Part shown: piece after piece, positions 56,962-64,000 of the stretch
Layout: every line of letters starts with the position of its first letter
Numbering within the stretch: the first letter of the stretch is position 1
NCBI RefSeq assembly: GCF_000378965.1
Contig: NZ_KB900536.1
Coordinates: 2,038,052 to 2,102,051, forward strand
From: Thioalkalivibrio thiocyanodenitrificans ARhD 1
Lineage (GTDB): Bacteria; Pseudomonadota; Gammaproteobacteria; Ectothiorhodospirales; Ectothiorhodospiraceae
DNA: 64,000 nucleotides
Direction: 5' to 3'
The notes under the pieces: generated by a model
Seen by the model: only the letters and a program-made list of their open reading frames with translations
Told to the model about the DNA's origin: nothing
The model's database searches: none
Made by a program: the position numbers and the translations under genes

Positions 56962-59019
56962 GTGACTGAATCCGTGACCGTACTCAAGGGCGTCGGGCCG
57001 AAGCTGGCCGAGAAGCTCGAGCGGCTCGGTATCCGCTCGGTGACGGATCTGCTGTTTCACCTGCCGCTGCGCTACCAGGACCGCACCCGGGTCATCCCCA
57101 TGGGCAGTCTGCGCCCCGGCGACGAGGGCGTGGTGGAAGGGGTGGTGGAACACGCGGAAGTCGTCTACCGGGGCAGGCGCATGCTGCTGGCGCGCCTGGC
57201 CGACGGCACAGGCAGCGTCACCCTGCGATTCTTCCATTTCTCCACCGCGCAGCAGCAGGGGCTCGTGCGCGGCGTCCGGTTGCGCTGTTTCGGCGAAGCC
57301 CGGCGCGGACAGGCGGGCCTCGAGTTTGTGCACCCGGAATACCGGTCCGTGAACGACGGGTCCACCGTCGACGACACCCTGACCCCCATCTATCCCGCCA
57401 CGGAAGGGCTGCATCAGTTGAGCCTGCGACGGCTCACGGACGATGCCCTGGCGCGGCTCGACAGGCTGCCGGACTGGCTGCCGCCGGGGGTGCTGGCCGG
57501 GGCCGGACTTCCGGATCTGGAGTCCGCGTTGCGCACCGTGCACCGCCCGCCGCCCGACATCCCGGTGGCGGCGCTGCTGGACGGACGCCACCCGGCGCAA
57601 CGGCGCCTCGCCTTCGAGGAGCTGGTGGCGCATCACCTGAGTCTCGCGCGCCTGCGGGCACGCACCGCCCGGGAGCCCGCCCCGCCGGTCGCCGTCGAAG
57701 GGGTTCTCCTCAAGCAGCTCACCGACCGCCTGCCCTTTTCACTCACCGGCGCCCAGCAGCGGGTGATCCGTGAACTGGCCGCGGACATGGCGCGACCCCA
57801 TCCCATGCTGCGTCTGGTCCAGGGGGACGTGGGGGCAGGCAAGACCCTGGTGGCCGTGGCCGCCTGTCTGAACGCCGTGGAGGCCGGTTACCAGGCGGCC
57901 GTCATGGCGCCCACGGAGATCCTGGCCGAGCAGCACTTCCACAATTTCCGTGAACAGCTGGAACCGCTGGGTGTCCGGGTCGCCTGGCTTTCCGGCAAGC
58001 TCACCGCGAAGGCCCGCCGTGAGGCCCTGGCCGACGTGGCCGGGGGACGTGCCCGGGTGGCCGTGGGCACGCATGCGCTCTTTCAGGGTGACGTCGCCTT
58101 CGACAACCTCGCCCTGGTGGTGATCGACGAACAGCACCGTTTCGGCGTACACCAGCGCATGGCGTTGCGGGAGAAGGGCAACAGGGACGGCCGCCTGCCC
58201 CACCAGCTCATCATGACCGCCACGCCGATTCCGCGGACTCTGGCCATGACCGCCTACGCGGATCTGGACGCGTCCGTCATCGACGAACTGCCGCCGGGAC
58301 GCACGCCTGTCCGGACCGTGGCCGTGAGCGATGCCCGCCGGGCGGAGGTGGTGGAACGTATCAGCGCAGCCGTGGCCGAAGGCCGTCAGGCCTACTGGGT
58401 GTGCACACTGATCGAGGAATCCGAGGCCCTGCAGGCACAGGCCGCGGAGGACGCCTTCGCGAGCCTCACCGACGCGCTGCCCCACCTTAGCGTGGGCCTG
58501 GTGCACGGACGCATGAAGCCGAAGGACAAGGAGTCGGTCATGGCCCGCTTCAAGTCGGGCGGGATCCAGCTGCTGGTGGCCACCACGGTCATTGAGGTGG
58601 GGGTGGACGTGCCCAACGCCTCACTCATGATCATCGAGAACGCGGAACGTCTGGGCCTTGCCCAGCTTCACCAGTTGCGCGGCCGAGTCGGGCGCGGCAC
58701 CACGGAAAGCTCCTGCGTACTGCTCTACCGTCCACCCCTGTCGGACATCGCCCGCAAACGCCTGGATGCGCTTCGCGCCACCACCGACGGCTTCGAGATC
58801 GCGCGCATCGACCTGGACCTGCGCGGCCCCGGCGAGGTGCTCGGCACCCGCCAGACAGGCACGATGCAGTTTCGCATCGCCGACATCCTGCGCGACCAGG
58901 ACATGCTCGACTCGGTCAAGCGCACCGCCCGCAGCCTGCTGGACCGGTACCCGGAGCACGTGGACCCGCTCATCGAACGATGGTTGAGCGGCTCGGAGGA
59001 ATACGGCAGGGTCGGATAG
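56962..59019 (+). CDS. recG: ATP-dependent DNA helicase RecG
   Basis: A 685-residue fork-reversal helicase. The N-terminal wedge/OB domain (LRYQDRTRVIPMGSLRPGD) leads to the helicase core: Walker A GDVGAGKTLVA, DEQH box VVIDEQHRFGVHQR, TATPIPRTLAMT, QLRGRVGRGTTESSC. The start is GTG at 56962, beginning with TESVTVLKGVGPKLAEKL as in the family; the ribosome-binding site is weak. Confidence 0.94.
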   Translation: MTESVTVLKGVGPKLAEKLERLGIRSVTDLLFHLPLRYQDRTRVIPMGSLRPGDEGVVEGVVEHAEVVYRGRRMLLARLADGTGSVTLRFFHFSTAQQQGLVRGVRLRCFGEARRGQAGLEFVHPEYRSVNDGSTVDDTLTPIYPATEGLHQLSLRRLTDDALARLDRLPDWLPPGVLAGAGLPDLESALRTVHRPPPDIPVAALLDGRHPAQRRLAFEELVAHHLSLARLRARTAREPAPPVAVEGVLLKQLTDRLPFSLTGAQQRVIRELAADMARPHPMLRLVQGDVGAGKTLVAVAACLNAVEAGYQAAVMAPTEILAEQHFHNFREQLEPLGVRVAWLSGKLTAKARREALADVAGGRARVAVGTHALFQGDVAFDNLALVVIDEQHRFGVHQRMALREKGNRDGRLPHQLIMTATPIPRTLAMTAYADLDASVIDELPPGRTPVRTVAVSDARRAEVVERISAAVAEGRQAYWVCTLIEESEALQAQAAEDAFASLTDALPHLSVGLVHGRMKPKDKESVMARFKSGGIQLLVATTVIEVGVDVPNASLMIIENAERLGLAQLHQLRGRVGRGTTESSCVLLYRPPLSDIARKRLDALRATTDGFEIARIDLDLRGPGEVLGTRQTGTMQFRIADILRDQDMLDSVKRTARSLLDRYPEHVDPLIERWLSGSEEYGRVG

Positions 59020-59076
59020 GACGTGCGGGCCACCGCTCATTGCATCGAGCCCACCGGGCCTCCCCGGAAGTCAGTA

Positions 59077-59322
59077 CTACTGACCCAGAATCTTCAGTGC
59101 CTTCGCCAGGGTGTCCACCGACTCCCGGTGTCTGCCGGCATTGTGCAGTTCCTCGCCCTCGGCACGATACTTCCGTACTTCGGCCAGTTGCCCCTCGCTC
59201 AGCTGCGGGTTCTGGGCCAGGGCCTCGTCGATCTTGCGCATGTCGGCGGGGCAATGCATGGCGAATGCCACGGATGTGGCCAGCAGCAGCGCCACGGTAA
59301 GCAGGGTTTGCTTCAGTTTCAT
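59077..59322 (-). CDS. Small exported protein
   Basis: An 81-residue protein with a clear signal peptide (MKLKQTLLTVALLLATSVAFA, cut near residue 21). The mature part is about 60 residues, helical, with one Cys (HCPADMRKIDEAL) and a helix-turn-helix pattern (EVRKYRAEGEELHNAGRHRESVDTLAKAL, shortened) that resembles one TPR unit. Function unknown; probably periplasmic. Confidence 0.7.
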   Translation of the reverse strand: MKLKQTLLTVALLLATSVAFAMHCPADMRKIDEALAQNPQLSEGQLAEVRKYRAEGEELHNAGRHRESVDTLAKALKILGQ

Positions 59323-59520
59323 GATGGGACTCCTGGATCACGCCGGGTGGCTGGACGGGCGCGGAGGTGCCGGTCGGCGCCGGCGTCCGGTCTCGGGTCG
59401 GGGTTTGGCGCGTGGCCCGACACGCGGGCGACGCGTCTATACCCTATAGGCCCACTCGGATAAAGGGTCAAGCATGGCGCCACTTGCGGCCGGGGGTGCC
59501 ATGTTGCCGCCGCTGCCCTC

Positions 59521-59847
59521 ATGATGGAGGTCATGGACTCCCCCGGCGCCCATTCGATCCGCATTCCCTGGCCGCTCATCCGCCTGGCCGCACTGGTCGT
59601 CGTAGTGCTCGTGTTCGGCTTTGCCGGGGTATGGACCGGTATCCGCACAGCAGGCGGATTGCTCGTGGTGTTCGCGATCGTGCAACTGGCGCGGCGATTT
59701 GCCGGGGATGCCACCCGCTGCGAGATATCCGGCCAGCTCCCGGTCTGGCCGGCGCTGCTGCTCGCGGCGGTGCAGGCGAGTGTCGGGGTAGTGATGCTGG
59801 TGCGGCCCGCGGCCATTCTCGGCCTGCTCGGGGTCGAGGGCTTGTGA
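59521..59847 (+). CDS. Small hydrophobic membrane protein
   Basis: A 108-residue protein with about three membrane helices (LIRLAALVVVVLVFGFAGVW, GGLLVVFAIVQLA, WPALLLAAVQASVGVVMLV). No family recognised. Of three candidate ATGs near the start (59521, 59524, 59533), none has a well-placed ribosome-binding site; the GGAGG lies inside the proposed start region. The gene is plausible but not certain. Confidence 0.5.
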   Translation: MMEVMDSPGAHSIRIPWPLIRLAALVVVVLVFGFAGVWTGIRTAGGLLVVFAIVQLARRFAGDATRCEISGQLPVWPALLLAAVQASVGVVMLVRPAAILGLLGVEGL

Positions 59848-59902
59848 AGGCGGTGCAACGTCATCGACAGGTCATCCGGAGGACCCCCCGGGGCTATAAA
59901 GC

Positions 59903-60571
59903 ATGCGACTGAAACTCCATCATGCCCATGCTTGGAACCTCTCCCCCGCCGATGCACGCCAACTGCAGGGGCGTCTCGCCGCCTGCGTCGTGCGCGAGGA
60001 CCGCCCCGGCACGACTCACCGCGTGGCGGGCGTGGACGTGGGCTTCGAGTCGGGCGGGCGGGTCACCCGGGCGGTGGTCTCTGTCATGTCCTGGCCGGAT
60101 CTCGCGCCGGTGGAGGATGTGCTGGCGAGAAGAGCCACGACGTTCCCCTATGTACCGGGCCTGCTCTCGTTCCGGGAACTGCCGGCGGTCCTCGATGCAC
60201 TGGAACAGTTGTCCGCGCTGCCCGATCTGCTCCTGTGTGACGGACAGGGCATCGCACATCCGCGCCGGCTCGGCATTGCCGCGCATCTGGGCGTGCTGAC
60301 CGACCTGCCCGCCATCGGCGTGGGCAAGAGCCGCCTGATCGGTGTGCACGAGCAGGTCCCCGCGCATCGGGGGGCATGGCGCGAACTCCGCGACGGCGAC
60401 GAGGTGATCGGCGCCGTGCTGCGCACCCGGGCACGGGTGAAGCCGGTGTACGTCTCCGTCGGACACCGGATCTCGCTGGCAACCGCCATCGACGTGGTGC
60501 TTCAGGCCGCCCCCCGCTACCGCCTGCCGGAGCCCATCCGCCGTGCAGACCGGCTGGCTTCGCGGCACTGA
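59903..60571 (+). CDS. nfi: Endonuclease V
   Basis: A 222-residue nuclease that cuts DNA next to deoxyinosine. Catalytic acids are in [10 protein letters not shown] (Asp, about residue 45), LSFRELPAV (Glu) and [16 protein letters not shown] (Asp). GVGKSRLIG is also diagnostic. Length normal. Not clearly in an operon. Confidence 0.92.
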   Translation: MRLKLHHAHAWNLSPADARQLQGRLAACVVREDRPGTTHRVAGVDVGFESGGRVTRAVVSVMSWPDLAPVEDVLARRATTFPYVPGLLSFRELPAVLDALEQLSALPDLLLCDGQGIAHPRRLGIAAHLGVLTDLPAIGVGKSRLIGVHEQVPAHRGAWRELRDGDEVIGAVLRTRARVKPVYVSVGHRISLATAIDVVLQAAPRYRLPEPIRRADRLASRH

Positions 60572-60716
60572 TCCGTATCCGCCGGCGCGTCCGTGCCGGG
60601 GCCTCGAAAGCGCTGTGGCCGATCGCCCTGGATGCCTCCCACCGCCTGTCGCGAGTCGGCGCGTGACCATGTTCCGAATTCTTGAGGCCAGGGGGGTACG
60701 GCGGTATGCTTGTGCT

Positions 60717-60722
60717 TATAAT
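60717..60722 (+). promoter_or_regulatory. Candidate -10 for the STAND regulator gene
   Basis: A perfect TATAAT in locally AT-rich DNA lies about 100 bases before the start codon. TG occurs three to four bases upstream of it. No clear -35 is present. Confidence 0.4.
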
Positions 60723-60820
60723 GGCAATAAAAAAATTTGGGGGCTTCTCTGGTCTTGACGCAATTCCTTTGCAGCCAGGGCGGGCAACTTGCTCAATAAT
60801 CTAGGTATTTGACGCCTTCG

Positions 60821-63800
60821 ATGTCCGCCCATCCGCTTCCGGCCTGGCTTACGCCACCCTATGCATCCGGACTCGCCCCGCGCGAGCGGCTCCTGACACG
60901 TCTGGAAAGTGCCAGCCCCGTGGTCTGGCTGCACGCCCCTGCCGGCTCGGGCAAGACCGCTCTGGTCAGTGACTGGTTCCGGCGTTCCGCCCGGCCGGGT
61001 ATCTGGTACGAGGCCGAGGCCAGCGGGCGGGATCCCGCCGGCCTGTTCCGGGTGCTGTCCACTGCGCTGGGCGATGAACCGGCACTGCCGACCTTCTCCG
61101 CTGAGCGGCAGGCGGGTCTTGAGCGGTTTTCCCGGCTCTTCTTTCGGGAGCTGTATGCCCGGATGCCGCCTGACTGCGTTCTGGTGATCGACAACTGCGA
61201 AACGATTCAGGAGGAGCCCACCTTCGCGGTTATCCTGGGCGCCGCCGTGCAGGAGCGTCTTGCCGAGACCCGGATCCTGGTGACCTCGCGGCTCGCGCCC
61301 CCGGGAGAGTGTGCCCGCATGCGCCTGCAAGGGGTCATGGAGGTCATCGAGGCGGACGAGCTGGCCCTGCAGCGTGACGAGGCGCGCGAGATCGCAAGGC
61401 TCCACGCTTCCGGGAGCGGCCCGGACGAGGCGGCCATCGATGCCCTGTGGCAACGCAGTCGCGGTTGGCTGGCGGGTTTCCTGCTCCTGCTGCAGGGGCG
61501 CGCCCATGAAGCCGGCGCGGGCGGTCCCGGTAACGCACCTCCCCTGCTCGGCGCGTACCTCCATCACGAGGTGCTGGCCTCCATCGGGGCAACCGACCTG
61601 GAACAGCTGCTGGACGTGGCGGTCCTCCCCTGGACCACGGCGGAAATGGCCACGGAACTGACCGGCAATGGCGCCTGCGCCCGGTCGCTCGAAGAGCTGG
61701 CCGAACGCCATATGCTCGTCAGCCGGCACCAGGCCGCGGAGTCCTCCCATGTCTATGAAGTCCATCCCTTGCTGCGCGACTACCTGCGGGCACGGGCGCG
61801 GGAGATCCTTCCGGCCGAAAAGCTGGCCGCATTGCACGCGAAGGCCGGCCAGTTGCTGTTGCAGGCCGGTGACCGCGAGACGGGCATCAGACTGCTGCTG
61901 GATGCGCAGGCCTGGGACGCGGCCGTGCCGATACTGCTCGATCTGGCCCCGGAACTGGCCATGACAGGCCGGTTCCAGACACTGCACGGCTGGCTCGAGG
62001 CCTTTCCGCCGGCGGTGATGGCCGGGCAGCCGTGGCTCGCTTACTGGCAGGCCGTGTGCCTCTTGCCCGTCAACCCCCTGGCCGCCCGCGAGCAATTGGC
62101 CCGCTGCCAGACCGCCTTCATGGAGGCGGGCGACCTTCCCGGCGCCCTGTCCGCCTGGATCAGCCTGATGGAAAGCGTCTGGCTGGCCTGGGACGACTGC
62201 CACCTGCTCGACCCCTGGCTGGACACCATGCCGCTGTCTCCGTCAAGCCGGGTCTGGCAGGCGCTGCCGCCCCAACTGACGGACCGGGCGTCCACCTACG
62301 CCCTGCTCGGGCTCCTGCTCCGGCGGCCCGGCGATCCCGCCGTCAGGGCCTGGGCCGGGCGGCTGCACGACGCATTGAGCGCGGGGAGCGAACCGGACAG
62401 GCAGTTGCGCCTCGCCTACCCGCTGATGATCGAGGCCCTCTGGTTCAGCGGCGACCGTGCGGCCGCCCGTCGGCTGGCCGGCTGTTATCTGCCCCTGATC
62501 CGGGACAAGGGCACGGATCCTCTGTTACGCCTGATGTGGAAGGCCGCCGAAGCGGGGCTCCATTTCTGGTGTGACGACGGACCGGAGGACTGCATCGCAT
62601 GCGTCGAGACAGGCCTGGAGCTGGCCCGGGAATCCGGCATCCCTTCCCAGGATCTGCAGTTGATCTCGCTGGCGGTGTACGCCGCCCTTGCCCACGGGCA
62701 GGCGGATGCCGCGCGCGGCTGGCTGGATCGCATGGCCCGGACCGTCCGTATGAGCCGGGTGCTGGATGTCAGCCTGCATCATTTCCTGCTCGCCTGGGAG
62801 GCCCACACACGCGGGGACACGAAGACCGCCCTTGCCCACGCCCTGGAGGCGGAAAGGCTCGGCGTGAAGGGCGGCTGGGTCCATGCGATCGTGACCAACA
62901 GGATCGGGGTGGCGCAGGCCGCCTTCGCGGCCGGCAACCGTCGCCTGGCTGCACGCATGCTCTCCGTTGCCAACCGTCTGGCAAAGACCACCGGAAGCAC
63001 CCTCTACCTGACCCAGGTGCAGCTCACCGCGGCACGCCACGCCCTTGAGGCGGGGCACCGGCGCTACGGCCTTTCACTGCTGGCCCGGGGCATGGCCGAG
63101 GCGGCCCGGCTGAATCTGCGCAGCCTGCTTTTCTGGACGCCGGCAGAGACGGCTCGCCTGTGCAGGGAAGCGCTGCTGGCCGGTGTCGAAACCGCCTATG
63201 TGCGCGACCTGGTCACCGGGCGCGGCCTCGAGCTCGCGGCGCCGCCGGTGGAGCTCCGGGACTGGCCCTGGGATCTCACCCTTGAGGCCCTGGGCGGCCT
63301 GCGCGTCACCAGGGCCGGTGAGCCCCTCGAAACGCTGGGCGCCCGTTCCAGGGAGATGCTCATGGCCGTGGTAGCCGAAGGAGGCGAAATCGCTCACGAG
63401 CAGCTCATGGATCTGCTGTGGCCGGACGCCGAAGGAGACGCGGCACGGCGTTCCTTCGACACCACCCTGCACCGCCTTCGCGCCCAGCTGGGTTGCGCCG
63501 ACATACTGCGCCTGCGCAGTGGCCGACTGACCCTGAACCCGGGGCGCTGCTGGCTGGATCTGGTCGCCTTCCGCCGCCACCTGGATCTGGCCGCCGCCGG
63601 GGGCAACGATCAGCAGCGGCTGGAACACTGGCTCGCGGCCCACGCCCTCTACCGGGGCCCCCTGCTCGACGGCGAGACGGTCCCCGGCCTCGCCACGGCG
63701 CGGCGCCGTCTGGAACGGGCCTACGTGGACGCCGTCGTGCACGGGGCGGCTACGCTGGGACGGCTCGGCCGTGACCCGGAAGCCGAGCGCCTCTGCGAGG

Positions 63801-63982
63801 AGGCCATCGAACGGGCGCCGGGGGCGGAAATCCTCTACCGCTGGCTGTTTGACCGCTATTCGGCCCAAGGCCGGCGCCACGAGGCCGCCGGCATCCTCGA
63901 GCGCTGTCGCGAGGCGCTGGAAGCTCTTGGAAGTCAGTTGTCTGACTCTTTCCGGATGGTCGACGCCAAGCGCCTGCGCTGA
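60821..63982 (+). CDS. MalT/STAND-type ATPase with C-terminal BTAD regulator domain
   Basis: About 1053 residues. An N-terminal STAND/NACHT-like ATPase has the P-loop HAPAGSGKTALVSDW (about 39-50) and Walker B CVLVIDNCE (about 120-128). A long helical TPR-like region follows (about 340-800). The C-terminus begins a winged-helix transcriptional domain (LTLEALGGLRVTRAGEPL, about 821) and a BTAD-type helical domain (VAFRRHLDLAAAGG ... RLERAYVDAVVHGAATL). This combines MalT-like ligand switching with a SARP-like output instead of a LuxR HTH. Targets and ligand are unknown. TTG at 60809 is an alternative start. Confidence 0.75.
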   Translation: MSAHPLPAWLTPPYASGLAPRERLLTRLESASPVVWLHAPAGSGKTALVSDWFRRSARPGIWYEAEASGRDPAGLFRVLSTALGDEPALPTFSAERQAGLERFSRLFFRELYARMPPDCVLVIDNCETIQEEPTFAVILGAAVQERLAETRILVTSRLAPPGECARMRLQGVMEVIEADELALQRDEAREIARLHASGSGPDEAAIDALWQRSRGWLAGFLLLLQGRAHEAGAGGPGNAPPLLGAYLHHEVLASIGATDLEQLLDVAVLPWTTAEMATELTGNGACARSLEELAERHMLVSRHQAAESSHVYEVHPLLRDYLRARAREILPAEKLAALHAKAGQLLLQAGDRETGIRLLLDAQAWDAAVPILLDLAPELAMTGRFQTLHGWLEAFPPAVMAGQPWLAYWQAVCLLPVNPLAAREQLARCQTAFMEAGDLPGALSAWISLMESVWLAWDDCHLLDPWLDTMPLSPSSRVWQALPPQLTDRASTYALLGLLLRRPGDPAVRAWAGRLHDALSAGSEPDRQLRLAYPLMIEALWFSGDRAAARRLAGCYLPLIRDKGTDPLLRLMWKAAEAGLHFWCDDGPEDCIACVETGLELARESGIPSQDLQLISLAVYAALAHGQADAARGWLDRMARTVRMSRVLDVSLHHFLLAWEAHTRGDTKTALAHALEAERLGVKGGWVHAIVTNRIGVAQAAFAAGNRRLAARMLSVANRLAKTTGSTLYLTQVQLTAARHALEAGHRRYGLSLLARGMAEAARLNLRSLLFWTPAETARLCREALLAGVETAYVRDLVTGRGLELAAPPVELRDWPWDLTLEALGGLRVTRAGEPLETLGARSREMLMAVVAEGGEIAHEQLMDLLWPDAEGDAARRSFDTTLHRLRAQLGCADILRLRSGRLTLNPGRCWLDLVAFRRHLDLAAAGGNDQQRLEHWLAAHALYRGPLLDGETVPGLATARRRLERAYVDAVVHGAATLGRLGRDPEAERLCEEAIERAPGAEILYRWLFDRYSAQGRRHEAAGILERCREALEALGSQLSDSFRMVDAKRLR

Positions 63983-64000
63983 CCTCGCGCCTCGTCGACC

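Overview
The window looks like chromosomal DNA of a GC-rich, chemolithoautotrophic, sulfur-oxidising gammaproteobacterium. The best match in my memory is the Thioalkalivibrio/Ectothiorhodospiraceae group; this is inferred from gene content, not from a database search. The main evidence is a flavocytochrome c sulfide dehydrogenase (fccAB, 2208-3831), a form IA RuBisCO operon with its activase genes and a divergent cbbR (cbbLSQO, 46506-53035), an exported DsrE-like protein (40826-41359), and housekeeping clusters in typical gammaproteobacterial order (rpsT / murJ-ribF-ileS-lspA-slpA-ispH; rplU-rpmA-obgE-proB divergent from ispB; gmk-rpoZ-spoT-ridA-recG). I see no prophage, IS element, integrase or CRISPR array.

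Layout. 1-6.9 kb: the tail of an upstream gene, an atypical protein kinase, a DUF2189 membrane protein, fccAB, a DUF465 protein, zur with a coupled hydrolase, and a ferredoxin-NADP reductase. 6.9-17.5 kb: a DksA-like zinc-finger protein, a thioredoxin-fold protein, then an HDAC-type deacetylase divergent from a Pat-type protein acyltransferase, followed by an AcuI-like reductase, a FadL porin, a thioesterase and an acyl-CoA synthetase. This is an acyl-CoA and lysine-acylation neighbourhood. 17-28 kb: a membrane thioredoxin, a metallopeptidase, nadA with a coupled coiled-coil protein, an SOS-type LexA C-terminal-only protein with its own LexA box, a phosphatase-like protein without its catalytic cysteine, a response regulator with a dead GGDEF domain, typA, and small proteins (cupin, hemerythrin, YcgL). 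28-46 kb: speA/speE, fetAB, the ispH-to-murJ cluster, rpsT, proB-obgE-rpmA-rplU, ispB and tRNA-Pro(CGG). 46-64 kb: cbbR/cbbLSQO, the gmk-spoT-recG cluster, endonuclease V and a large STAND/BTAD regulator.

The least explained structure is in the spacers. At least fifteen intergenic sites carry short degenerate tandem words, mostly with a period of 7. There are about ten word families (for example TGTCAGT, CACTTCG, ATTCAAG, GAAGGTT, AGTGGCAAG, GGGGTGA, CCACAGAGGACACAGAG). At most sites the two ends of the spacer carry the same word in opposite orientation, so the spacer can fold into a long hairpin. The arms start at, overlap or contain the stop codons of the flanking genes. The same kinds of element lie between cbbL and cbbS and between cbbQ and cbbO, inside an operon, so a pure terminator role does not explain them.
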